Below are positions 1-8,666 of a stretch of DNA of 48,674 nucleotides, piece after piece. Numbering within the stretch: position 1 is the stretch's first letter; each line of letters opens with the position of its first letter. The notes under the pieces are model-generated. The model worked only from the letters and a program-made list of their open reading frames with translations, was not told the origin of the DNA and did no database searches. The stretch comes from an uncultured Lachnospiraceae bacterium. GTDB lineage: Bacteria > Bacillota > Clostridia > Lachnospirales > Lachnospiraceae. A program made the translations under genes and the position numbers. Location: the NCBI GenBank assembly GCA_945868305.1, contig CAMBKU010000013.1, positions 1-48,674 of the forward strand. Direction: 5' to 3'.

Positions 1-26
1 CAAATTGAAAACTTCTTCCATTCGGC

Positions 27-55
27 TTGACTTTCGATGATTTTTTTTCTATAAT
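27..55 (+). promoter_or_regulatory. Sigma-A-type promoter of the DUF4250 gene
   Basis: The -35 box TTGACT (27-32) and the perfect -10 box TATAAT (50-55) are separated by exactly 17 bases. The ribosome site AAGGAGG lies at about 80-86, before the ATG at 93, giving a leader of roughly 30 bases. Confidence 0.8.
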
Positions 56-92
56 CATAAATTAATTTTGTACTTTTTCAAGGAGGCTTTTT

Positions 93-275
93 ATGTCACA
101 ATCATTACCAAAAGACCCTGTTATCCTGTTGAGTTTTATCAACACAGCTCTCCGCGACCACTATGCTTCTCTGGATGAACTTTGCAAGACGCTCATGGTA
201 GACCAGACGGCATTGGAGCAGACGCTTCGTACTATCGATTACAGTTACGACGATGCGCAAAATCAGTTTGTCTGA
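93..275 (+). CDS. DUF4250 domain-containing small protein
   Basis: This 60-residue protein matches my memory of the DUF4250 family, small proteins common in Lachnospiraceae that start with a PKDPVILLSF motif, continue with an SLDEL helix and end with YDxxQNQFV. All three elements are visible here (residues 6-15, about 26-30 and 52-60), so it looks complete. The family has no known biochemical function. The SLDELCKTLMVDQTALEQTL stretch reads like a small helix-turn-helix fold, which is inference. It has its own strong promoter and an AAGGAGG site. It converges on the PHP gene, with only four bases between the two stop codons and no obvious terminator. Confidence 0.85.
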   Translation: MSQSLPKDPVILLSFINTALRDHYASLDELCKTLMVDQTALEQTLRTIDYSYDDAQNQFV

Positions 276-279
276 TGTT

Positions 280-948
280 TTAAATAATCTGAAAAGCTTT
301 ATCTTTTAATACCTTTATCAAATCCTGCTCTGTCTGGATTCTTTTTTCACAACAAATGCCGCTTCCCGCCACATCCTCTGTCCGGTGGCAATCACTTCCG
401 CCAATGGCAATCAGCCAGGGATTTTCCTTTACGGTCTGTTCGCTGATTTCATTATGGTTCTCGTTACGGGGACTTGCGTTTTTTACCTCAATTCCATGCA
501 GGTAAGAAAGAGGTTCCGGATAGGTTGTTGCACATCTATTGGGATGCGCCTGAATAATCAGCATCTTTTCATGATATTTTTCATAAAAAAACGGAAGTCC
601 AAACTTTACCCAGTCTTCTCCTTCTTCCAATAACAGTTTCTCCGAAAAACCATAAAGCAAAATGTCATTATCATTGTGATCAAACCGTATTTCCATTCCA
701 AGTCCAATGAAAAAATCGGTTTCTTCATATACCGCTTTCAGTTCCCGATACGGTTTTAAAAAAGAATCCACCTTTTCTCTCCAGTTTTTTCCCGGAAGTT
801 TCTCTATAATATCCGTTCTAAAATGATCTGTCAGCACAATGCCGTCATACTCCGCCTGCTGGTACAATTTTGCCGTCTCATCTGCACTAAGAAAACCACA
901 GGGACTAATCTCCCTGCAATGGCAATGTAACTCATACTTATAATTCAA
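280..948 (-). CDS. PHP-domain metal-dependent phosphoesterase
   Basis: The PHP superfamily comprises trinuclear-metal phosphoesterases. The metal-ligand motifs are in the expected order: HCHC at residues 8-11, TDH at 40-42, an internal GMEIR, QAHP near 134-137 and SDCH near 185-188. At 222 residues it is a stand-alone catalytic domain with no polymerase or histidinol-phosphatase extension. The start is probably TTG at 948, preceded by GGAGG about eight bases upstream; it overlaps the end of the metallo-beta-lactamase gene by 11 bases, implying translational coupling. It is the last gene of the leftward ABC transporter operon, so a phosphoester substrate delivered by that transporter is plausible but unproven. 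PHP proteins of similar size act on 3',5'-nucleotides, cyclic phosphates and histidinol phosphate, and sequence alone does not separate these. Confidence 0.85.
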   Translation of the reverse strand: MNYKYELHCHCREISPCGFLSADETAKLYQQAEYDGIVLTDHFRTDIIEKLPGKNWREKVDSFLKPYRELKAVYEETDFFIGLGMEIRFDHNDNDILLYGFSEKLLLEEGEDWVKFGLPFFYEKYHEKMLIIQAHPNRCATTYPEPLSYLHGIEVKNASPRNENHNEISEQTVKENPWLIAIGGSDCHRTEDVAGSGICCEKRIQTEQDLIKVLKDKAFQII

Positions 949-1813
949 CTACTTTTACCTCCTCATACTTCCCTGTAACAATCAATTCTGCCTCCGGTCT
1001 TATCTTCTCCCATTCTTCGAGAAACTGTGCAGCAGAATCCGTATCACTGGTTACTATTATTTTTTCCGGCTCAAGACCACTGATAAAATCCGCCTGATAA
1101 TAAAGATTTCCTTTATCATTTCTGCCATGATGAGATAATTTGATTATCGGCACTTTTATGCCGCATCCGCCAATAGACGCCGCCAAAGGAGCATGTACTC
1201 CATCTCCGCACATAAGCAGCACAGGTTTTCCTTCTTCTTTCAACAACCAGATGGAACTGTCCTTATTGAATAGTGTCCGAACCGAATCATACATCACTTT
1301 TGCCCGCCCGGTTTTCTCTCTCTGCAATCTGCAAAGCATAGCATACACACGCGATACGGTATCTTGAAAAGGGAACAGACAGCACAGTTCATACCTGCCA
1401 TACAAAAAAGGCGTTGCTGTCAAAGGTAGTGTAGTCTCAACAGAACACCCCTTTTCGGTCAAAATATCCCACAACCGATTGTATGCCCTGATATCTTCTA
1501 TCCGCTCTTTATCCTGTATTCCCACAAGTTCTTTCTCTGTTAAAGGCACAGGTGGATAAGGAAGCACCGCCTTATCCACCTGCACAGCCCGAGCTACATT
1601 GTCAAGATATCCCAGATGATCCTGATGCAGATGGGTGAGAATCATGCAGTCAATTTTTTTTATTCCCTGCTTTTTTAGCCATTCATTAATATCATTTACC
1701 GGCTCCTGCCTGCTGCCGCCATCTATCAGAATATACTTAAGTCCATCCTCGCAGGTAAGTTCTATAAGAAAACAATCTGCTTTGCCTGCATTGAAACAAT
1801 ATAATCTACTCAT
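938..1813 (-). CDS. Metallo-beta-lactamase fold hydrolase (ComEC-C-terminal-like)
   Basis: The metal motif HxHxDH is intact as HLHQDH at residues 61-66, preceded by an LIDGG strand (29-33). The later ligand motifs are CGDG near 202-205 and LSHHG near 226-230. At 291 residues without membrane segments it resembles the soluble beta-lactamase-like domain of ComEC/Rec2 rather than a DNA channel, so a competence role should not be assumed. The fold hydrolyses phosphodiesters or thioesters in related families. It overlaps the NUDIX gene upstream by 8 bases and the PHP gene downstream by 11 bases, so the three are almost certainly co-expressed. Confidence 0.85.
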   Translation of the reverse strand: MSRLYCFNAGKADCFLIELTCEDGLKYILIDGGSRQEPVNDINEWLKKQGIKKIDCMILTHLHQDHLGYLDNVARAVQVDKAVLPYPPVPLTEKELVGIQDKERIEDIRAYNRLWDILTEKGCSVETTLPLTATPFLYGRYELCCLFPFQDTVSRVYAMLCRLQREKTGRAKVMYDSVRTLFNKDSSIWLLKEEGKPVLLMCGDGVHAPLAASIGGCGIKVPIIKLSHHGRNDKGNLYYQADFISGLEPEKIIVTSDTDSAAQFLEEWEKIRPEAELIVTGKYEEVKVVEL

Positions 1814-2237
1814 AATTTTTTTCTCTAAGCAATTTATCTGCCTTTCTCAGTATTTCTCTTTCTTCCTCCGTATTAATTTTTTGCAGGGCTTTTTCTGCCG
1901 GGAGCAGCCAGTAATTCACCAGTTCTCCATCCTGAAGCCTAATTTCCTTTTCCCTGAATTCCGCCAGGAAATATACAATTTCTTTCTGACTGCCTTTCTC
2001 TTTTATGCATAAAAATCTCTCCCGGAAACCGTCTATCCTGCTCATCTCTTTGATTCCTGTCTCCTCGCAGATTTCCCGGCAGGCTGTCTCCCACTCTGTC
2101 TCTTTATCCTCTACATGCCCTTTGGAGAAACTGATATGACCGGATCTGCTTTCCACAATCAAATAATTCGGAACATTATCCTTTACCTGATAAAGAACTG
2201 CACCGCAGCTTTTTTCCTCTATTATTTTTTCCTCCAA
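1806..2237 (-). CDS. NUDIX hydrolase, diadenosine-tetraphosphatase-like
   Basis: A complete Nudix box spans residues 40-62: it begins GHVEDKE, contains REICEETG and keeps the metal-binding REXXEE core. The short length (143 residues) and the N-terminal SCGAVLYQ strand resemble bis(5'-nucleosyl)-tetraphosphatase-type NUDIX proteins; exact substrate is uncertain. No ATG precedes the conserved strand, so the start is read as TTG at 2237, with a GAGGGGGAAG ribosome site just upstream. It lies 18 bases after the binding-protein gene without a terminator and overlaps the following gene, so it belongs to the transporter operon. Confidence 0.85.
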   Translation of the reverse strand: MEEKIIEEKSCGAVLYQVKDNVPNYLIVESRSGHISFSKGHVEDKETEWETACREICEETGIKEMSRIDGFRERFLCIKEKGSQKEIVYFLAEFREKEIRLQDGELVNYWLLPAEKALQKINTEEEREILRKADKLLREKNYE

Positions 2238-2255
2238 TCTGCTTCCCCCTCTTTC

Positions 2256-3521
2256 TTAAGGCTGTACAGAAATCCAATACTCCTGTACCTCATTTAAATG
2301 TTCATAGGTATAATCGAAATCCTGCGGAAATGCATTGTAATCCTCAAAATCAATATTTCCTTCTACTTTCGGTACATTCGACCGTACAGACCAGCCACCT
2401 AATGTATTGTACGGCTCAAAGCCTCTTGCCGTTCCGTCCGTATCCCCTGTCAGATAACGAACCAGCAGTTTCGCTCCATCTGGATTTGGTGCATGATCTG
2501 CGATTTCAACCACATTCATTCCATATATACCACATGCCGGTGAAAAATTCTCCGGATCAATTCCAAGCTTATATCCCTGCTGATCACGTTCGCGAATCTT
2601 GGATGATACGGCATACCCTAACGGCGCATCCGTCTGTCCTTCTGCCCCTACTGCCTTTACAATATTATTGGAAGAAGTCTCAAAAATCGGATTGTTCTGT
2701 GCAAATCTCTTTAAAAACGCATAACCTGCATTCGGCTCATCATCTGCCAGTACAATATCTTCCCCGAATTCCTCTTTATAAGACTCTGCCATCATATCTG
2801 CATTCTCCACGATGGTAGTCAGAAATGCCATATATCCTACATCCGTCAGTGGATCTACAATCATAAACTTTCCGTTCCATTCCTCTCTTGTCAAATCCCA
2901 CCACGAATCAATCGGACATTCATCATACTGATCTGAATTGTAATACCACCAGTCTGCTTCAAAGTACATAGGCGTCAACTGTAAATATTCCTCATCTACA
3001 TCTCCAAAAATATCTTCCGGCTGATAATTGTGCATCATACCTGTCTCTACATATTCTTTCAAAATCTGTCCGGTCTGTTCCTTTACATGAATAACATCCG
3101 CCGTATAAATGCCTGCTTCGTATTCTCTGCTGAACTTTTCCAACAATTCATTTACATTCATATCGTGAACCACCAGAGTAAGTCCCGGATAATCTTCCTC
3201 AAATGTTTCCTTTACATTTTCCATACGTCCCGAAACGGTATAGACATGGATTTCTCCACCTGCTGTTTCTAGTGCCTTTTGATATAATTCCTCACTGCTT
3301 TCTGTTTCATTCAACTTATTTTCTGCCGCCCAGTCACTACTGTCTGCGCTCTCTGAATTTTCTGCTTTTTCCCCTTCGGCTTCCGTCTGTACCTTTTCTG
3401 TACCCTGCTGTGTATCGGCAGTGCTGTTTTCCTGTTTTTCTGTTACACCACACCCTAAAGCTGTTGTCATCAGCATGCTAAGTGTAAGAGTGGTTGCCAG
3501 TAATTTTTTTCCTTTGAACAT
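2256..3521 (-). CDS. ABC transporter substrate-binding lipoprotein (ferric/2-aminoethylphosphonate-type family)
   Basis: The protein has a lysine-containing hydrophobic signal ending at TTALGCG, a lipobox-like site with the lipidated Cys at about residue 24. A roughly 45-residue Glu/Ser/Thr-rich linker follows, then a periplasmic-binding fold starting near GGEIHVYTVSG. The fold and the combination with a fused permease and a 376-residue ATPase place it in the iron/thiamine/phosphonate-type extracellular binding protein family. Aromatic residues such as YFEADWWYYNS could line the pocket. The ligand cannot be read from sequence. The long acidic linker is typical of clostridial lipoproteins. It sits 19 bases after the ATPase gene and is followed within 18 bases by the NUDIX gene. 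Confidence 0.88.
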   Translation of the reverse strand: MFKGKKLLATTLTLSMLMTTALGCGVTEKQENSTADTQQGTEKVQTEAEGEKAENSESADSSDWAAENKLNETESSEELYQKALETAGGEIHVYTVSGRMENVKETFEEDYPGLTLVVHDMNVNELLEKFSREYEAGIYTADVIHVKEQTGQILKEYVETGMMHNYQPEDIFGDVDEEYLQLTPMYFEADWWYYNSDQYDECPIDSWWDLTREEWNGKFMIVDPLTDVGYMAFLTTIVENADMMAESYKEEFGEDIVLADDEPNAGYAFLKRFAQNNPIFETSSNNIVKAVGAEGQTDAPLGYAVSSKIRERDQQGYKLGIDPENFSPACGIYGMNVVEIADHAPNPDGAKLLVRYLTGDTDGTARGFEPYNTLGGWSVRSNVPKVEGNIDFEDYNAFPQDFDYTYEHLNEVQEYWISVQP

Positions 3522-3540
3522 AATTTTTCTCCTCTTTTTG

Positions 3541-4671
3541 TTATTGCGGACATGTTATTTGTGTTTTTTTTATCAGCTTTCCGTTGTCCTTCCGGAAAAT
3601 ATTTATTTGATCAGGAAGGAATTTCAGATATACTTTATCCCCTGCCTGGTATTTTTGTATCCCCAACTGCTTTACCATAATCCTCTGTCCCCCTTCTTCT
3701 ACTTCAATCAAAGTCTCGGAACCGGCAAGCATAGATGTTGCTACTGATACAGGATTACTTTTCTCTCTTTCTTCTGTTACGGAGATATGCTCCGGGCGCA
3801 ATCCAATGACACAGTCCCATTCCTCTGTCTTTGGTAAATCTTTCTCGAATGCTTCCTTTGAGATACTCATCTCGCCCAGCATACTTTTTATTACTACTTT
3901 TTCTTCACTCACTACAGCATGAGCATCTATCAGATTAATCTTCGGATTCCCGATAAACTTTGCTACCTGCAACGTAGCAGGATTCATATACAACTCCATA
4001 GGCGTGTCTACCTGCACAATCTTTCCTTCAAAGAAAACAGATATTCTGGTGGAAAGTGTAAGCGCTTCTACCTGATCATGTGTAACATATATCATGGTCG
4101 TTTTTAACTCTCTATGCAGCCGTTTCAGTTCGCTGCGCATCTCCAGGCGTAATTTTGCATCCAGATTAGAAAGTGGCTCATCGAGTAACAGCACCTTGGG
4201 TTTTGACACAATTGCCCTGGCTATTGCCACTCGCTGTTGCTGACCGCCCGAAAGCTCGGAAGGATAACGGTCTTTGTACTCTTCTATCTGCATCATCGAA
4301 AGCGCCTGCATCACATTTTCATAAATACTTCCCTTCGGCATTTTCTTCACCTTCAGCACAAACGCCACATTATCGTATACTGTCATATGTGGCCATAGAG
4401 CATATGACTGAAACACCAGATTCAAGCCCCGCTTTCCCGGTGCCATAAAATGAAGTGTTTTGGCATTCGCTGCCTCCTTCCCGCTTATGACCACCACCCC
4501 TCCATCGGGCTTTTCAAGCCCTGCTATCACACGCAGCGTCGTAGTTTTTCCACAACCGGAAGGCCCAAGAAAAGTCATAAACTCTCCTTCTTCGATGCTT
4601 AAATCTATTCCTTTTAATACATGGTTATCTCCATAGTATTTATCTACTTTCTGCAATTCTATCTGCTTCAC
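3541..4671 (-). CDS. ABC transporter ATP-binding protein (FbpC/PotA-type)
   Basis: All ATPase motifs are intact: Walker A GPSGCGKT at residues 36-43, Q-loop near FQSY (87-90), signature LSGGQQQR from 140, Walker B LLLDEP (161-166) and the switch VTHD near 196-199. The C-terminal 130 residues hold a TOBE/MOP-like beta domain with the RPEHISV motif, typical of importers for iron, polyamines, sugars and phosphonates. The ATG is preceded by a good ribosome site. It follows the permease gene by 22 bases and precedes the binding protein gene by 19, forming a complete importer with them. Confidence 0.93.
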   Translation of the reverse strand: MKQIELQKVDKYYGDNHVLKGIDLSIEEGEFMTFLGPSGCGKTTTLRVIAGLEKPDGGVVVISGKEAANAKTLHFMAPGKRGLNLVFQSYALWPHMTVYDNVAFVLKVKKMPKGSIYENVMQALSMMQIEEYKDRYPSELSGGQQQRVAIARAIVSKPKVLLLDEPLSNLDAKLRLEMRSELKRLHRELKTTMIYVTHDQVEALTLSTRISVFFEGKIVQVDTPMELYMNPATLQVAKFIGNPKINLIDAHAVVSEEKVVIKSMLGEMSISKEAFEKDLPKTEEWDCVIGLRPEHISVTEEREKSNPVSVATSMLAGSETLIEVEEGGQRIMVKQLGIQKYQAGDKVYLKFLPDQINIFRKDNGKLIKKTQITCPQ

Positions 4672-4693
4672 TTTTCTTCATCCTTTCTGCCAC

Positions 4694-6538
4694 TCATCCG
4701 ATATTAAGTGACACATCTTCTTTCGATACTTTCCCTGCAAGAAAATATACAAGGAACACAATCATAAACATAATAAGTGCTACTACATTTGAATACTGTT
4801 CCGTTCCTCCGGTCAGATAGGAGTATGCCATATAAGGAAGTGTTTTCATCTGAGGTGTCACCAATATGATGATCAAATCCAGTTCCTTCATTACATTAAT
4901 AAATATCAAAAGGAAACCTGACAGGAATCCGCTTTTTGAAAGCGGAAAAATAATCTTTGCCATTCTCTGAAAAAAACCAATTCCCGATACCTGCGCCGCC
5001 TCCTCTAACTCTGTACCAATCTGCATCATATTTGCGGTTCCGGATCTGCTAGAAAACGGCAGATTCTTTACTACGCTGACTAATACCAATAATGCAAAGG
5101 TTCCGTATAGTGAAGGAAACCATTCTACTGTCCATCTTCCGATATCAAAGGATTTCGGTGCAGAAAACATAGACAAATACATCGCTCCAAAGGCAATCGA
5201 CGGAATCAGATAAGGAATGAATACCAGTTGATCGATGATCCTGCCTGACCATTTTGCTTTTCCTCGGGAATTGATATAGCCTACAAGCTGTCCACACAAA
5301 GCTGCTACAATAGATGTCGTAAATACCAGCTTTAACGTATTTCCCAGAGTATGGATAAAATCCGGATTTTTCAGTACCCCAGGCAGTCCGTTGGCAATAT
5401 ACTTCTCTCCCTCTCCAATCCAATAATGAAGCGTCAGGTTGTCCAGACCAAAATCTCCCAATTTCAGCATAAAACTCTGCAATACAAGAATTCCAAGCGG
5501 CAATAATACGGCTGCACAAATAAACAAAAACATAATTACAGTAATTAACTTTTTCCATTTTCCAAGCTGTACACTTGCCCCTACCCGTCCTCCTTTTCCA
5601 TTAATGGTCACGAAACTTTTTCTTGTACCAATCAGCTTTTGATTCAACAATATATTAAAGGCAGCAATTATAATAAGTACGATACTGATTGCCATTGCCA
5701 TTCCGTTATTTCCCTGCATCAAAGCGCTTTGCAGCATAGTGGATATGGTATAATATCCTGTCTTTAACCCAAGAAATGCAGGTACACTAAACGTTCCCAT
5801 TGCCTGTGAAAAAGTGAGAATAAAAGCTCCCAGTATGGAAGGAAGTACCAGCGGAAATGTGATTTTCATTAAAATGTACCATCTGCCTGCTCCTGCAATC
5901 TCTCCCATTTCTTCCAGTTCTGCATTCACGCTTTGTAATGCGGAAGAAACCAATAAATATGTATAAGCATAATTATGTATGGTCAATACCAGAATAATAG
6001 CCACCGGTCCATAAGCAAGCCAATCCGGCACCTGAATGCCAAGGTAGCTTAAAAACCCCGAGCTTCCTCCAATTCTTGGATTTTTAAATACTGCAATCCA
6101 TGCCATTGCTTTACACCAGGCAGGCAGCATATAAGGAACGATAATTGCCTTTGAAAAAAATTTTTTAAACGGCAAATCGCTGCGTACCATCAGCCATGCT
6201 GCCACCCCGCCAATCGTAATGCTGAGTACGGATACACACAGTGCGATTACAAGGGAATGCATCAAAGGTTCGTAAAGCATTTTAAAGGAAATCTTACTTG
6301 CAAATAATTGTTTCCAATAATACAAACTAAAACTCCCGGTTTCCACCCCGGCTCTTTTTGCATCCGAAGCTGAAAGCTGCAGACTTTCCTTTATGATTTC
6401 CCATAACGGCACCACAATCAAAAACAGAAGTACACAAAACAATACGGCAAACATGACACTGTATGGTTCTTTGCACCAGCCGCCAATCCTGTTTTTTATT
6501 CTTAGCAGCCGTACCCCAATCTTTCTTTTTTCTTTCAT
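4694..6538 (-). CDS. ABC transporter permease, two fused membrane domains
   Basis: At 614 residues this is a single-chain permease in which two BPD-transport domains are fused, as in FbpB and ThiP. Each half carries its own EAA loop: ELEEMGEIAGAG near residues 209-220 and ELEEAAQVSGIG near 522-533. About twelve hydrophobic segments are visible. It would form the whole membrane channel, pairing with two copies of the ATPase. Its ATG directly follows the TAG stop of the GntR gene, so the two are translationally coupled. Permeases of this fused type serve Fe(III), thiamine and 2-aminoethylphosphonate-like substrates, and the specificity here is unknown. Confidence 0.92.
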   Translation of the reverse strand: MKEKRKIGVRLLRIKNRIGGWCKEPYSVMFAVLFCVLLFLIVVPLWEIIKESLQLSASDAKRAGVETGSFSLYYWKQLFASKISFKMLYEPLMHSLVIALCVSVLSITIGGVAAWLMVRSDLPFKKFFSKAIIVPYMLPAWCKAMAWIAVFKNPRIGGSSGFLSYLGIQVPDWLAYGPVAIILVLTIHNYAYTYLLVSSALQSVNAELEEMGEIAGAGRWYILMKITFPLVLPSILGAFILTFSQAMGTFSVPAFLGLKTGYYTISTMLQSALMQGNNGMAMAISIVLIIIAAFNILLNQKLIGTRKSFVTINGKGGRVGASVQLGKWKKLITVIMFLFICAAVLLPLGILVLQSFMLKLGDFGLDNLTLHYWIGEGEKYIANGLPGVLKNPDFIHTLGNTLKLVFTTSIVAALCGQLVGYINSRGKAKWSGRIIDQLVFIPYLIPSIAFGAMYLSMFSAPKSFDIGRWTVEWFPSLYGTFALLVLVSVVKNLPFSSRSGTANMMQIGTELEEAAQVSGIGFFQRMAKIIFPLSKSGFLSGFLLIFINVMKELDLIIILVTPQMKTLPYMAYSYLTGGTEQYSNVVALIMFMIVFLVYFLAGKVSKEDVSLNIG

Positions 6539-7267
6539 CTAGCACTCCTTTCTCTCTCGTCTGATTCTGAGAGTGATTACATCTGTTCTGAAGTAGTCCA
6601 ATGAATAAAAAATGGGATTCTGCCTTTCGTCATAATGAATCTGTTTCATAAGAATCACCTTTTTCCCCAATACCTCTCCTGCCACATGGTCATAGATATC
6701 TTCCGGGTTTAATGCCTGTATTACGGATTCTGCATGGGAAATATGTATTCCCTGTCGTTTTTCCAAATAACCAAAAATAGATTTCCCGAATCCTTTTTCT
6801 TTTATCTCGTCATAATCAATATATTTTTCCGGGAAAATATTCCACGCCATAGCTACCTTTTTGTCATCCGCTTTTCGGATTCTTTTGATTACTGCCACCT
6901 GCTCTTCTTTGTCTAACCCAAAGATATTTCTCCATTCTTCCTCCGGCTTTGTCAGATCAATTTCTACAATATCCGCACTTTCCTTATATCCGGACAGACG
7001 AATCAAATCACCTGTTCCAAGCAGTTCATTAATCGTATTCGACAAATGACAGCTTGTATCACACAAATAAGTACCGGAACCATTTATTGTCACCAATATT
7101 CCTTCTTTTTGAAATACCTTAAGACACTCCCGCAGTGTAGGTCTGCTTACTTCAAACAAACTGGCAAGTGCCGTTTCTGATGGCAATCGGTCTCCTGCTT
7201 TGAGATTGTTTTCTTCAATGTATCTTTCCATTTTCTCTTTCAATTCATAGATTTTTTTGCTTATCAT
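6539..7267 (-). CDS. GntR-family regulator with UTRA ligand domain (HutC subfamily)
   Basis: An N-terminal winged helix (RLPSETALASLFEVSRPTLR and following helix) is joined to a UTRA-type ligand-binding domain of about 160 residues that ends with SLDYFRTD, the usual HutC/PhnF-type ending. The ATG at 7267 is preferred over an in-frame TTG at 7282, because AAAGGAAAAGGA lies immediately before it as ribosome site. The gene leads the transporter operon and a 29-base operator lies 31 bases upstream of its start, so it likely represses itself and the transporter until a small ligand, probably the imported compound or its product, binds the UTRA domain. UTRA domains often sense phosphorylated or amino-sugar ligands. 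Confidence 0.9.
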   Translation of the reverse strand: MISKKIYELKEKMERYIEENNLKAGDRLPSETALASLFEVSRPTLRECLKVFQKEGILVTINGSGTYLCDTSCHLSNTINELLGTGDLIRLSGYKESADIVEIDLTKPEEEWRNIFGLDKEEQVAVIKRIRKADDKKVAMAWNIFPEKYIDYDEIKEKGFGKSIFGYLEKRQGIHISHAESVIQALNPEDIYDHVAGEVLGKKVILMKQIHYDERQNPIFYSLDYFRTDVITLRIRRERKEC

Positions 7268-7297
7268 TCCTTTTCCTTTCAAAGTTTATTTCCCAAA

Positions 7298-7326
7298 CCT
7301 GTCTGACAGATTATCTGTCTGACAGG
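7298..7326 (-). promoter_or_regulatory. GntR-type operator, two tandem CTGTCTGACAG palindromes
   Basis: Two copies of the 11-base palindrome CTGTCTGACAG lie at 7299-7309 and 7315-7325, with centres 16 bases apart, and the whole 29-base block is itself nearly palindromic. It lies 31 bases upstream of the GntR start codon, the expected place for autoregulation. The arrangement is seen directly; the regulator assignment is inferred from position. Confidence 0.75.
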
Positions 7327-7412
7327 TCTTATTATAGGTAGAATTGAAATCCCAAACTATCATATTCAGGTAAAGGTTTCCTATATTTTATGTAAAATAT
7401 AAAAGTATAACT

Positions 7413-7446
7413 AAAAAAGCAGACCTTTTGTATGGTCTGCTTTTTT
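7413..7446 (-). terminator. Rho-independent terminator of the flavin oxidoreductase gene
   Basis: AAGCAGACC pairs with GGTCTGCTT around a TTTTGTAT loop, flanked by A and T runs on both sides. It lies 43 bases beyond the stop of the gene ending at 7489. Confidence 0.85.
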
Positions 7447-7488
7447 GATAATTTTTCATTTATTGTCTTTTAAAAACAGGGTACGATT

Positions 7489-8547
7489 TTATTCGTATGC
7501 CAGTTCCTGCATCAACTGATGCACGGGAATAATTTCCTTGATGCGTCCCACATTGGCTCCACAGAAAATCAGCCCGTGATCCAAATCTCCCTTTACCGCA
7601 TTGGTCAATGCCTTTGTAATACAATATGGCACTTCCGCCGGATTGCATTTTTTTAAACAGTTATAGCACTTTTTCACCGGAAGTTTACCATCCTCGACTC
7701 TTTTGATAAATGCATTCCGAATGGCTCTGCCCGGCATACCAACCGGACTTTTCACAATCTGAATATCCTCTGGGTCAGCATTCAGATAAGCCTGTTTATA
7801 TGCATCAGAGGCATCACATTCCACTGTTGCCACAAACCGGCTTGCAACCTGCACACCGTCTGCCCCCAAATCCATAACATGCTTTACATCCCCTTTGTCA
7901 AAAATCCCACCGCCTACAACCACCGGAATTTCCACTCCATATTTTTCTTCATAAGGCTTTTTACATGCAATGATTTCCTTTACTTCCGCATCAAAATCAA
8001 TCGCTCCGATATCTTTTAATTCCTCCTCATGAAAACCCAGATGTCCACCTGCCTTCGGTCCTTCCACCACGAGCAGGTCTGCTGTCCTTTTATACTGACG
8101 GTCCCACTTTTTTAACAAAATTTCCGCGGCACGTCTGGAAGATACAATAGGAGCTATTTTCGTGCCGCTTTCTGCCGGGACGAAGGAGGGCAAATCTAAC
8201 GGCAGTCCCGCACCGCAGGCAATCAAATCCGCACCTGCCGCAACCGCCTCTTTCACATGTTCTTTATAATATTTTAAGGCAACCATGACATTGACACCGA
8301 TTAACCCATGACCTTTTGCAAGCTCCTTTGCCCGCCTGATGTGCTTTCGTATCGCAAGCAGGTTGCATTCCTCCTCATGCTCCTCAAAGCCTTCCTCGTC
8401 ATATCCAATCTGCGCAGTAGAAATAATTCCAACACCGCCTTCTCTTGCCACTGCTCCTGCCAGAGAAGAACGGCTGATTCCTACTCCCATACCCCCCTGG
8501 ATAATCGGCAACTCCGCAATTTTATCCCCAATTTTTAATGCTTTCAT
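7489..8547 (-). CDS. NAD(P)H-dependent flavin oxidoreductase (nitronate monooxygenase / FabK-like)
   Basis: The TIM-barrel flavoprotein family of 2-nitropropane dioxygenase/FabK is recognised from PIIQGGMGVGIS at the N-terminus, the VEGPKAGGHLG phosphate/FMN loop, VVVGGGIFDKGD and GADGVQVASRF. The length (352 residues) is normal. The catalytic His of nitronate monooxygenases may be GGHLG. A Cys-rich stretch, KKCYNCLKKCNP, follows the FMN barrel near residue 300; this is common in clostridial homologues and could bind a metal. Fatty-acid enoyl reductase activity is an alternative, but no fab genes are nearby. It has its own promoter and a terminator after it. Confidence 0.85.
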   Translation of the reverse strand: MKALKIGDKIAELPIIQGGMGVGISRSSLAGAVAREGGVGIISTAQIGYDEEGFEEHEEECNLLAIRKHIRRAKELAKGHGLIGVNVMVALKYYKEHVKEAVAAGADLIACGAGLPLDLPSFVPAESGTKIAPIVSSRRAAEILLKKWDRQYKRTADLLVVEGPKAGGHLGFHEEELKDIGAIDFDAEVKEIIACKKPYEEKYGVEIPVVVGGGIFDKGDVKHVMDLGADGVQVASRFVATVECDASDAYKQAYLNADPEDIQIVKSPVGMPGRAIRNAFIKRVEDGKLPVKKCYNCLKKCNPAEVPYCITKALTNAVKGDLDHGLIFCGANVGRIKEIIPVHQLMQELAYE

Positions 8548-8596
8548 GCCAAAGCCTCCTAATACTTTTTATTACTTTGATTATCAAACCTTTTTC

Positions 8597-8625
8597 AGCA
8601 TAATACAATGGGGTATCTTTGTCAA
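8597..8625 (-). promoter_or_regulatory. Promoter of the flavin oxidoreductase gene with ATTGTAT half-sites
   Basis: On the minus strand TTGACA (8620-8625) and TATGCT (8597-8602) are separated by 17 bases. The motif ATACAAT (8603-8609) lies in the spacer and its inverted partner ATTGTAT (8632-8638) lies just upstream of the -35 box. The same half-sites occur in the MocR gene promoter region. Confidence 0.7.
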
Positions 8626-8666
8626 TATTAAATTGTATTTATTTTTACATTATGTAGTTTTAAATA

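Noticed and set aside
938-1813. DNA uptake (competence) function for the MBL-fold gene
   Set aside because: Only the soluble domain is present, with no ComEC membrane channel and no competence genes near.
5145-5558. 137-codon open frame on the permease strand in another frame
   Set aside because: It overlaps the permease, whose two EAA loops confirm the other frame; the sequence is Trp/Cys-rich shadow.
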